A DNA stretch of 64,000 bases from an uncultured Eubacteriales bacterium (lineage in GTDB: Bacteria > Bacillota > Clostridia > Oscillospirales > CAG-272). The notes beneath the pieces are model-generated. The model saw only the letters and a list, made by a program, of their open reading frames with translations, ran no database searches and was not told the DNA's origin. A program made the translations under genes and the position numbers. Positions 37,076 to 45,854 of the stretch are shown piece after piece (the stretch's first letter is position 1; each line of letters opens with the position of its first letter). The stretch lies in NCBI GenBank assembly GCA_934432725.1, contig CAKRZE010000001.1, positions 278,365 to 342,364 on the forward strand, in the 5' to 3' direction.

Positions 37076-38077
37076 AAATCCAAAAAAAAGCAGCCGCGGC
37101 TCGATGTCATTGCGCTGACGGTCATTCTCGTTGCATTCCTGTTCACCTGTATTTTGCTGATTCAGCTGGCTTCCTGCACCTCTCATGATACCCCTTCCTC
37201 TTCGCAGGGAGAGAGCGAGTCGCTTTTGCCTGCGATCCGGACCGAGCCGGAGGCAACCGAAAAAGATACCGTGCCAGCCGAAACCGAACCATCCAAAACC
37301 CAGCCGGTAACTGCCCCGGTCACAGAGCCTGTCACCGAGCCCACAACCGAGCCGGTTACGGAACCCGTCACAGAGCCGCTCAAGCCCGGACCAGACCTCG
37401 GGGAATTGACTTATACCCAGTACAACTGGTATGAAGCATTCAACGGCACCATTCTGACAGAGCGGGAGCCCGCATCGCAGGAGTATCTGGACAGCATCAC
37501 GTTCCTCGGAGACTCTCTGACCTACGGTCTGAAGATATACGGCGTACTCTCGGGCGGAAAAAATACGACACAGGTCTGGTTTCCGAAAAGCGGAACCATA
37601 TGCCTGAATGAGGTGCCGGATGTGAAAATCTACTATCCGGAGGACGATGAGGAGATCACGGTCCGGGAAGCACTGAAGCGCAAGCAGCCCGAACGGCTCT
37701 GCATTTCTCTCGGGGTCAACGGCATTTCGTGGCTGACCGAGGTGACCTTTAAAAATGAATACCGGAAGATTTTGGACACGGTTCTTGAGGTCAGCCCGGA
37801 TACCGAAATGATTCTTCAGTCCATCTATCCGGTCGGCATAAATTACAAATCCGTAAGGGACATCAATAACAAGAAGATCAGTCAGGCAAACGTGTGGATC
37901 GCGCAGCTGGCACAGGAATACGGAATTGCGTACCTCAACACCGCAGAGATTCTTCTTGACACCAACGGCTTCATTAAAGAAGAATTTGTCGGAAGCGATG
38001 CACTGCATATGGGACCCGAGGCATATCAGCTTGTCTTAAAGTATATTCTTTCGCATCCGTATTACAAGGGGCAGTGA
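37073..38077 (+). CDS. Membrane-anchored SGNH/GDSL hydrolase
   Basis: 334 aa. A Lys-rich start and one membrane helix (about 10-35), a Ser/Thr/Glu/Pro linker with seven TEPVTEP-type units, then an SGNH domain: ITFLGDSLTYGL (block I Ser), SLGVNGISWL (Asn) and GSDALHMGPEAY with the C-terminal Asp-x-x-His. Likely an extracellular esterase or O-acetyl transfer/hydrolysis enzyme acting on the envelope; substrate not predictable. The open frame continues far upstream by chance (to 36398). Confidence 0.82.
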   Translation: MKSKKKQPRLDVIALTVILVAFLFTCILLIQLASCTSHDTPSSSQGESESLLPAIRTEPEATEKDTVPAETEPSKTQPVTAPVTEPVTEPTTEPVTEPVTEPLKPGPDLGELTYTQYNWYEAFNGTILTEREPASQEYLDSITFLGDSLTYGLKIYGVLSGGKNTTQVWFPKSGTICLNEVPDVKIYYPEDDEEITVREALKRKQPERLCISLGVNGISWLTEVTFKNEYRKILDTVLEVSPDTEMILQSIYPVGINYKSVRDINNKKISQANVWIAQLAQEYGIAYLNTAEILLDTNGFIKEEFVGSDALHMGPEAYQLVLKYILSHPYYKGQ

Positions 38078-38400
38078 TCCCGCCCGGCTTTCCGCACATA
38101 AAGAAGGACTCCGGAAGCGTGAAGGTCTTGGCGGCTCCCGGCATTCTCCCCGACTGACCCTTCAGCGGCGCACCGTTTGCGCATTCCTGCTTCCCTGCGC
38201 GTCCGCACGAAAAAAACTCACATGCTTCGGCGCGGGAGACGGCTGTGAAGCCGCTCCGACATTCCTGCGCATCCGCACAAAAAGCTCCGCGCGCAGATGT
38301 TCCGGCGTGTTTCCGCGGCGTCTCCCTCAGCCCGATGTGCCGGTCTTCACAGAAGCCGTACACCGCAGTTCCGAAAAACAATCCCTGTAAATTCCGTCAT
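38078..38400. other. Non-coding stretch before terminator
   Basis: Between the SGNH gene and the bidirectional terminator. GC-rich, with repeated CTGCGC.TCCGCAC patches; no gene is supported. Confidence 0.5.
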
Positions 38401-38445
38401 AAAACCCGGCACCGCCGATCAAAAGTCGGCAGCGCCGGGTTTTTA
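38401..38445. terminator. Bidirectional terminator between convergent genes
   Basis: AAACCCGGC...GCCGA / TCGGC...GCCGGGTTT stem with TTTTT following on the + strand and TTTTA on the minus strand, between the SGNH gene (+) and addA (-). Confidence 0.85.
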
Positions 38446-38500
38446 CTTTCACATACGGTCCTTCTGCCGGCTCGGACCGGCATCCGGTGCGGATAAGCGA

Positions 38501-41500
38501 TCAGGGTGCATCTTTTCCCGGACATTTGCTCAAATCCGGGATTTCAACCGTTCTGCCGAGCGCGAACGAATACACGCAGGCACGCGAAGCCTCGCATGCA
38601 AGCAGCTGGCGCACCGCATATCTGTAATATTGCAGCTGCCTTTCGTGCCTGGAACGGATAAACGCATCCTGCTCCCCTGCGGACTGAAGTTCCTTCGGAA
38701 TCGCATCGGTCTTGTAATCGACAAGAATCACAGAGCCGTCTGCCCTTCTGTAAAAGCAGTCGATCACACCCTGCACCAGAAGCTCCTCACCGACAAGCTC
38801 CTCCTTCAGGACCGGATCCTCCGAAAAGTCCTCCGCCCGGAGCTTCATGTTAAACCGGACCTCGCGGTATATCTCCTTTGCCTGCCGCATATCCCGATAC
38901 AGGTCCGAGGCGAAGAAGCGTTCAAGCCGGTTCAGCTGCACAAGCGCAGCCGACTGCGGATCAAGAAACTGCTTTTCGGTCAGGCGCTGAAGCTCTGCGC
39001 GCACGCCGCTCCGCTCAGCGTTTTCAAAATCGCAGAATTGCATGAACAGATGCGTGGCAGTGCCGCGCTCCGCCGCGCTTGCGCCCTCCGGCTCCGGGAA
39101 AAGGAACGCCGGCTTTTTCATCGCCGGGACCTCCTTTTTTCCGTCCGGCGAGTCCCCCCACTGTTCGTCCTCTTCGTCAAGGAGCGATGGGCGTAAGCCG
39201 GAAACTGCGATCTTTGCCGGAATTTTGGATGCCGCTTCATGGGGATACCGCCAGGAAAGGCGCGCATAGAGCGCCTTGTACAGCCGCTCCTCCTCAGCAT
39301 CCGATTTCTTTAAGGCGGAATCCGATGCCTGCTCAGCCGTCCGGACATATTCCTCCGGCGCTCCCTGCTCATGCACGGGCGGATCTTCCGCTTCTGTCTG
39401 CCCCTGTGCCAACAAAGCCTCCTGGCAGGCTGCTCCGCCGTGAGAATCCGGGACGGCAGGCTGTTCCGGGTCGCACGCCTTCTTTCCGTCCGGTTCCTTT
39501 CCGGCGATAAAAAGCGAATACTTACGGTAATCGGCATATTGCAGCGCCGTCAGAATCCAGCTCAGATAATCCGGCTGTGCCGTCAGAGCATAATCGGACT
39601 GCTCCTGTCCGCGGCTCTGCCCGGCAGCCGCCCCGCAGGCTTCATACAGCGCCATAGCATCCTGCTTCACCGTTCCGGTAATCACAAGCCGCTCCTTTGC
39701 ACGCGTCAGTGCAACATACAGAATCCGCATTTCCTCGGAAATGCTTCCTTCTGCAATCCTGCGCAAAACCGCTCGCCGAAACGGCGAATCAATCTGCGCA
39801 AAGCCGGTCCGATCCGTCAGCCTGAACGCCGGTCCCAGAACACGATCCGAGATCAGAAGCTCTCCGGCATCCCGGTGTAAAAGCCTCTGTCCCGTTTCCG
39901 ATACAAAGCACACCGGAAATTCCAGCCCCTTTGATTTATGAATGGTCATAATCTGCACGGCATCGGATGCCTCGCTGGAAAGCTTTGCGGTTTCAAGCTT
40001 CGTTCCGGACGCAATAATCTCGTTCAGATACCGGATGAAGTGATACAGCCCCTTAAACGTTCCGTTTTCAAAGCCGCGCGCATATTCGTACAGAAGCATC
40101 AGGTTCGCGCGCTGTCCCTCGCCCGATTCTCCGGTATCCGCCCCGCCGTATACAATCGAAAGAATGCCGGTATCCTGATACAGATACCACAAGAGCCGGT
40201 CCACCGGCATTGCCTCGGCTTCCTTTCTGTACTGCGCCAGCCTGTCAAGGAACCGGATGCCCTTTTCGAAATCCGGATGCGCCCCGCAATACAGCCTGAG
40301 CGAATCAAACAGCGACCCTGCCTGTCCCTCTGTCCTGATATGGATCAGATCGTCCAGTGAAAACCCGAACAGAGGGCTTTTGAGAAGCCCCGCAAGATGC
40401 ACATCCCGCTGCGGATTGTCAATGCAGTTCAGGAGGGAGAGCATCAGAAGAACCTCTGCATTTTCGAAAAAGTCATGGGAAATCTGGCTGTAGTATGGAA
40501 TTCCCCTCTGCTTCAGCGCCTTTTCATAATAAGCGGACGCGCTGCTTGCCGAGCGGAGCAGAATCGCCATATCACCCCAACGGAAGCCCTCTGCCCGAAG
40601 CTTCAGAATCCGCTCCGCCACATAGTCGGCTTCCGGGGAGGAGAGCCGTTCCCTGTCGCACTCCCCGGTCAGAACCGCAACCTCCACCGGAGCCGTCCCG
40701 GAGGCAGCGCCCTTCCCGCAGACAAGGCTGTCCTCCGGTCCGTATGGCATCCGCCCCTCGTTATGCCGGAACAAAAAGTCGAACACCGTGTTGCAGAAGT
40801 CAATGACCGGACGGTCACACCGGAAATTGCTTTGCAGAAACACCGTGTGAACCGACGGAGATACCCGGTAATCCGCAAACAGCTTCGGTGCCGCGCCGCG
40901 GAAGGCATAAATGCTCTGCTTGATATCGCCGACCATAAAGCGCTGTGACGTCCCGGCGATCGCAGTGAAAATCCGGTCCTGCAATTCGTTGACATCCTGA
41001 TATTCGTCTATGTAGATTTCATCGAATTTCAAGCCGATTTCCGCCGCCGTTTCGGTAAGCGTCCCGTCCTCACGGTACAAAAGCCTGTAGGACAGACGTT
41101 CAAGGTCCGCATAATTCAGAACACCGCGCCGGTTCTTTTCCCGCGTCAGCCTGCGGTCATACCGCAGAAGAAAGCGGTACAAGCCGTCGCAGACTCCCGC
41201 CGAGGCAGAAGCAGTCTTTTCCACCTCCTCCTCTGTCATAGAAAAATAACGGATGCGCAGCTCGGAAAGCCGGTCGGAAAACTGTGAACGCATTTTCCGG
41301 AAGCGCTCAAGCTCCGGTGTCATCCGGTCGGCACGCACACTGCCGAGCCTTGGGGGAGCGTACAGTCCGAGCCTCTCCCGCACCGCCGCATAGCTTCCCG
41401 CCTCCAGAAGCTTTTCAATTCCCGCAATAAAGTCCGCCTGATATGCAAAGGCTTCCCCGTTTTTTTGCAGAAGCGCCTCATCCTGCCGCAGATATGCAAG

Positions 41501-42247
41501 CGCCTCCACGGTCTGCGCGGAAAAAAAGCGAAGGAAGCTCAGAAGCTCTCCTTTTGCAAGCTCTCCCCACGGCGTCCTGAGAAAATCAAGGGATGCCGCC
41601 TCCGAAAACTGCGCAGCCGCATTTTTCAGAAACTCAATCCCCTCCGGGTACACCCCGACCTGCCGGTAGAGATTCTGAAATGCCTCCAGCATGCGATCGT
41701 CCCGCAGCACGGAAAAATGATCGGAAAACCGGTCGAAATCCGGGATTCTCTCATCCGGAAGGATATCTGCGTCATTCGCATAATAGTCCTCCAGCACGGA
41801 TGCCATAACCTCTCCGCACAAAAGCTGATCCTGCTTCTCATCGATCAGCCGGACCGCGGGCGACAGACCGAGCTTGTCGAAATGAGTCCGCACCAGCTCA
41901 TAGCAAAAGCTGTCAATTGTCGAGATTCTGGCGCGTCCGAGCGATGCATACTGTCTGAACAGCCGCATATTTCCCGGATTTTCCGCCATTTTTGCAGTTA
42001 AAGCAGCCGATATCCGCTGCTTCAGCTCAGCCGCTGCAGCCTTTGTAAAGGTCACAATCAAAAGCCGTCCGATGTCGGCAGGATGCTCCTCATCGGTCAG
42101 CCGCCGCAGGATGCGTTCGGTCAGAACCGCAGTCTTTCCGGAGCCGGCGGCAGCCGAAACCAGCACCGAAGGATATGAGACGGAAATGGCTTCCTTCTGT
42201 GCCTCCGTCCAGCGCCGCTCTGTCTGTATATTTTTCTGTTCAGCCAT
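38501..42247 (-). CDS. addA: ATP-dependent helicase/nuclease AddA
   Basis: 1248 aa. UvrD-type SF1 helicase with Walker A VSAAAGSGKTAVL, IDEYQDVNELQD, GDIKQSIYAFRGA and HKSKGLEFPVCF, followed by a C-terminal RecB-type nuclease (GVIDCFYRRADGSVILVDYKTD...RQLQYYRYA). With AddB it resects double-strand ends for recombination. The ATG at 42247 overlaps the TGA of addB (TGATG) and has GGAGGGGGAG; the longer frame is not used. A Glu/Gln/Ala-rich insert lies around residues 960-1050. Confidence 0.97.
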   Translation of the reverse strand: MAEQKNIQTERRWTEAQKEAISVSYPSVLVSAAAGSGKTAVLTERILRRLTDEEHPADIGRLLIVTFTKAAAAELKQRISAALTAKMAENPGNMRLFRQYASLGRARISTIDSFCYELVRTHFDKLGLSPAVRLIDEKQDQLLCGEVMASVLEDYYANDADILPDERIPDFDRFSDHFSVLRDDRMLEAFQNLYRQVGVYPEGIEFLKNAAAQFSEAASLDFLRTPWGELAKGELLSFLRFFSAQTVEALAYLRQDEALLQKNGEAFAYQADFIAGIEKLLEAGSYAAVRERLGLYAPPRLGSVRADRMTPELERFRKMRSQFSDRLSELRIRYFSMTEEEVEKTASASAGVCDGLYRFLLRYDRRLTREKNRRGVLNYADLERLSYRLLYREDGTLTETAAEIGLKFDEIYIDEYQDVNELQDRIFTAIAGTSQRFMVGDIKQSIYAFRGAAPKLFADYRVSPSVHTVFLQSNFRCDRPVIDFCNTVFDFLFRHNEGRMPYGPEDSLVCGKGAASGTAPVEVAVLTGECDRERLSSPEADYVAERILKLRAEGFRWGDMAILLRSASSASAYYEKALKQRGIPYYSQISHDFFENAEVLLMLSLLNCIDNPQRDVHLAGLLKSPLFGFSLDDLIHIRTEGQAGSLFDSLRLYCGAHPDFEKGIRFLDRLAQYRKEAEAMPVDRLLWYLYQDTGILSIVYGGADTGESGEGQRANLMLLYEYARGFENGTFKGLYHFIRYLNEIIASGTKLETAKLSSEASDAVQIMTIHKSKGLEFPVCFVSETGQRLLHRDAGELLISDRVLGPAFRLTDRTGFAQIDSPFRRAVLRRIAEGSISEEMRILYVALTRAKERLVITGTVKQDAMALYEACGAAAGQSRGQEQSDYALTAQPDYLSWILTALQYADYRKYSLFIAGKEPDGKKACDPEQPAVPDSHGGAACQEALLAQGQTEAEDPPVHEQGAPEEYVRTAEQASDSALKKSDAEEERLYKALYARLSWRYPHEAASKIPAKIAVSGLRPSLLDEEDEQWGDSPDGKKEVPAMKKPAFLFPEPEGASAAERGTATHLFMQFCDFENAERSGVRAELQRLTEKQFLDPQSAALVQLNRLERFFASDLYRDMRQAKEIYREVRFNMKLRAEDFSEDPVLKEELVGEELLVQGVIDCFYRRADGSVILVDYKTDAIPKELQSAGEQDAFIRSRHERQLQYYRYAVRQLLACEASRACVYSFALGRTVEIPDLSKCPGKDAP

Positions 42248-45200
42248 CAAAGCTCCCCCTCCGCACAAATTCCGCCCCTGCAAACCGGCTTCAGCGCACA
42301 AAAGCCGCACGGATTGTGATCGCCACGCAAAGGCTCCGCATCCGCGCAGCCTCCGAGAATCTCCCGCGCCTTTTCGGACACGGTTTCGGTGATCGTCTTT
42401 TCCCAGCGCTCAAATTCGTCATCTGCCCCGATCACGGCAGAGCGCTTTGTGAAGGTTTCATCCTTTTTCAAAGATACGGGGATATACCGCGCCCCCAGAT
42501 CCGCCTCCATCGCACGCAGAATATCAAGCCGGTTCGTCAGAAGCCCGCAGCGCCGGATGGCGCGCCGCACCTCTTCGGTCACTTCCTCGGCGGACTGCTC
42601 CGCAGAGACGGGGAGCGGATCGGTCCGCGCATTGCAGTACAGGACCCCCGCAGGGAGCACCCTCCCTCCGTCCTTTACGCCGAGCTCCTTCAGAAATCCC
42701 CGATCCTTCGCCTCCAGAAGCGAAAACAGATACAGAAACATCTGCGTATTCAACCCCTCCTTCAGATCGGCGGGATCAAATTCCTTTCTGCCCGTTTTAT
42801 AGTCCACCACGCGCACATACACATCGTTTCCCCGGTTCAGCGTGTCCACACGGTCAATCTGTCCGCACACGCACACGTGTCTGCCGTTTCCTGCCGGAAT
42901 CATCAGCGGCGGAACCGTCTGTTCCCCGGGATATCTGCCGGGAGGCGCAATCTTCAGTTCAAAATACTGCGGCACAAACTCGCTCTGGGAAAACTCGTCC
43001 AGAAGGTCCCGCACCAGCTGCTCACAGGAGCGCTTCATCCGCCCGAACGTCCGGACGAGGCGTGCCGAGCACATGCCGCGGTCATACTCAGAGCCGAAGA
43101 TACCGCCGAGATAGGTCTGTATCATCCCGTCCAGTATTTCTGAAATTTCCCCGTCGGTGTAATCCGTCTTCATGCCGTCTTCCCTCCGGGCAAGCCGCAG
43201 AAAGCCCTCCAGCATCCGGTGAATAAAGGTGCCGGAGTCGGACGGAGAAAAGGAATAGCGCCTGATATCGTCAAGCTCCAGATAATATTTGCACCAAAAG
43301 GAAAATGCGCACCCGCAAAAGGCATCCAGCCTTGACTGGGTCAGCGTAATGTCCCCCGGGAACAGGCGGTTCACCGTATCCGGCAAGATCCGGACATGCC
43401 GCTCCGCAATCGGACAGAGCATCGCCTCAAGCCGACCCGTCCAAAACATATCCTGCCGGTAGATCCGCATCAGCGCTTTTCCGAAGGGCGTCTTCCGGTA
43501 CGCTGCCGCAAGCTCAAAGGCTGCCGCATACCCCTGCGCCCGCTCCTCCGGCGGGAGGAGCTCCGGTGATACCGGGCGGAGCTCCGGAAACAGCTTCCGT
43601 ATCCGCAGAACCGGCATGGAGGGACGCAGCGCCTCGCCGCGCAGCCCCATGACCGGATAGGATACGGTCACACTGTCGGAGGCGCAGGTCACCGAGCGGT
43701 AGAACCGGTACAGTTCCTCTGCGGAAAGCCTGTCCGTATCGGGCGAAAGCGTCAGCTCACACAGATTTTCCAGCAAAAGCTTGTCGGTATCGCTGAAAAT
43801 GCTTCCCTCGCTGACCGATGCCGGGAATACGCCCTCATTGGCGCCGAGCAAAAACACATGGCGGATATATCCGGTGCGGAGAAGCCCCGCAGAGCCGATG
43901 GTCACAGCATCCGCAGCAGGCGGAATATGCCCGATATCCGAAGCGCGGATCAGCATGGAAAACAGCTTTCCGTACTGCTCTGCCGTCACAGGCAGCTCCG
44001 GAAGCACACGGACAAGCTGATCAAGCGCATCCACCGTGCAGTTCCAGATGCGGATCGCCTCCTCATGTTTTTCCGCGCCGCACAGAGCTTCGATTCCGAG
44101 CGTTTGCAACAGACCGTACAGCGCGGCACTGACCGAGCGCACCGTTGCCCCCTCTCCGAAAGCCTCAAAAAAGGCGCAGAGCGGTCCCGTCACACGGCGC
44201 CTGATCTCATTGATGCAGTTCAGTTCCTCCGCATCCGCCTCGGTCAGCTTATCCCGGTAGCCGCGCGGATGCATGGTCCAGTCGAATTCCTCATACCAGC
44301 GCCCCCCGTTGATATTCCAGAGATACGCATACAGCTCCAGCCGGTCACAGTCATCGGCACAGATGCCGCTAAGACCCGTTTTCAGATAGGCTATCACGTC
44401 ATCACAGCGCCAGTTGTCCGCTTTGATGGCAAGTGCGGAAAGAATCAGCTTGACAAGCGGCTTTTCCTTCAGTTCATCCCTCCGTGCGACAAAATACGGA
44501 ACTTCGTATTTCTCCAGATAAGCGTCCATTACGCCGGCATAGGACTCCGGGTCCCGCATGATCACCGCAACGTCCCAGAATCGGCATCCGGTCTCCCGCA
44601 CCTTTTTCAGAATCATCTGCGCGGTATACTCCGCCTCCGCATAAACATCTCCCGCCGAAACCACGGAAACGGCGCTTCCTGCGTCCTCCCTGCCCGCCGC
44701 CTGCGCTTCAGCCGCTCTGTCAAAGGAAAACAGCTCCTTCTCCAGCCGGCACAGCGCTTCCGACCGGAAACGCGGCTGCCCTGTCAGACAGATCCTTGAC
44801 ACGGAAGCATCCCGCACACCGGCGGCAAGCTGACGAAGCGTCTTATCGGTATCCCTGACCGCATCGAAAATCATTTCCCCGCTGTCGGGAAGCATCCCCA
44901 GCGCCACCGTCACCCGGTCAGCCTGCCGGAACATATGACCGATCACCGCAAACTCCTGCGGCGTAAAGCCGTGGAAGGAGTCAATGTAAACGGAATATCC
45001 GCCAAACGCATCGTGCTCCGAAAGAAGCGCATCCAGTCTGGTCAGATCGTCCTGCGGATCATCATATTCTTCCTTTAAAAGCCGCTCATACGCAGCATAG
45101 ATCAGCCCGATATCGCTCAGCTTTGCGGAAAGCGAGGGCTTTTCCCCCGCGACCTGCGCAGCCGCCTCCATCAGCCTTTGCGGAAGAATCCGGTATGTCT

Positions 45201-45603
45201 TGCATTCCTTCACGGCGGAAAGCATCAGATCGATCAGACGCGGCATATCGGATAGCGCATTCCCGTATTCCCGCAGCTGCGGCGCGGCAAAAACAAGCGC
45301 CTGCCACATGATCAGCGAGCGGGCGCCTTCCCCGATATAGCGGTATGAGAGTCCTCCGAAGGTGCGGAACACACGGTTCGCAAGCCGGCGGAAATTCAGA
45401 ATCTCAAGATTGACGGTCGGGATCTGTTCTTTTTGCGCCGAAATACAGTCAGCCACCCGGCGCTCCGCCATAACCGCCTCCTGCTCCGGCACCAGCAGAA
45501 GAACCCGCCCGCCGCAGGAAAGCTCCCGGATGATCTCTTCGGCGATCCGGGTGCTTTTGCCGCTTCCGGCTCTGCCGTATAAAAAACGGATGTCATGCTT
45601 CAC
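42247..45603 (-). CDS. addB: ATP-dependent helicase/nuclease AddB
   Basis: 1118 aa. Walker A LYGRAGSGKSTRI; inactive helicase-like core; C-terminal nuclease VRVVDYKTGRKEFDP; the iron-sulfur cluster cysteines are present (one in DAFCGCAFSFWCKYY, three in PCGFCALKPVC). Starts with GTG at 45603 after AAGGGAG. First of the addB-addA pair; a decayed copy of its own internal segment lies just upstream (45621-45700). Confidence 0.96.
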   Translation of the reverse strand: MKHDIRFLYGRAGSGKSTRIAEEIIRELSCGGRVLLLVPEQEAVMAERRVADCISAQKEQIPTVNLEILNFRRLANRVFRTFGGLSYRYIGEGARSLIMWQALVFAAPQLREYGNALSDMPRLIDLMLSAVKECKTYRILPQRLMEAAAQVAGEKPSLSAKLSDIGLIYAAYERLLKEEYDDPQDDLTRLDALLSEHDAFGGYSVYIDSFHGFTPQEFAVIGHMFRQADRVTVALGMLPDSGEMIFDAVRDTDKTLRQLAAGVRDASVSRICLTGQPRFRSEALCRLEKELFSFDRAAEAQAAGREDAGSAVSVVSAGDVYAEAEYTAQMILKKVRETGCRFWDVAVIMRDPESYAGVMDAYLEKYEVPYFVARRDELKEKPLVKLILSALAIKADNWRCDDVIAYLKTGLSGICADDCDRLELYAYLWNINGGRWYEEFDWTMHPRGYRDKLTEADAEELNCINEIRRRVTGPLCAFFEAFGEGATVRSVSAALYGLLQTLGIEALCGAEKHEEAIRIWNCTVDALDQLVRVLPELPVTAEQYGKLFSMLIRASDIGHIPPAADAVTIGSAGLLRTGYIRHVFLLGANEGVFPASVSEGSIFSDTDKLLLENLCELTLSPDTDRLSAEELYRFYRSVTCASDSVTVSYPVMGLRGEALRPSMPVLRIRKLFPELRPVSPELLPPEERAQGYAAAFELAAAYRKTPFGKALMRIYRQDMFWTGRLEAMLCPIAERHVRILPDTVNRLFPGDITLTQSRLDAFCGCAFSFWCKYYLELDDIRRYSFSPSDSGTFIHRMLEGFLRLARREDGMKTDYTDGEISEILDGMIQTYLGGIFGSEYDRGMCSARLVRTFGRMKRSCEQLVRDLLDEFSQSEFVPQYFELKIAPPGRYPGEQTVPPLMIPAGNGRHVCVCGQIDRVDTLNRGNDVYVRVVDYKTGRKEFDPADLKEGLNTQMFLYLFSLLEAKDRGFLKELGVKDGGRVLPAGVLYCNARTDPLPVSAEQSAEEVTEEVRRAIRRCGLLTNRLDILRAMEADLGARYIPVSLKKDETFTKRSAVIGADDEFERWEKTITETVSEKAREILGGCADAEPLRGDHNPCGFCALKPVCRGGICAEGEL

Positions 45604-45620
45604 GGTATCACCGCTCCCTT

Positions 45621-45700
45621 CGTATCCTCTTCGGTCAGCTTATCCCGACAGCCGCGCGGATGCGTGGTCCGGCCGAATTCTCCATACCGGCGCTTCCCGT
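45621..45700 (-). repeat. Ectopic copy of an internal addB segment
   Basis: The minus-strand frame encodes EFGRTTHPRGCRDKLTEED, close to EFDWTMHPRGYRDKLTEAD encoded at 44230-44309 inside addB; about four of five bases agree. It lies directly upstream of the addB start. Confidence 0.75.
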
Positions 45701-45854
45701 TTCCCCGCCTCAGATCATACGGCGGCGTGCATGCATTCCGGCGGAGAAAAACGGCAGGAGGACCGCGCCTCCTCCTTTGCCTTTGTCTCCGGTTCCACCG
45801 TCGCCGGGCGTTTATTTCAGTCCCGTTTTCGTCACCGCACACAAAACGGGCAGG

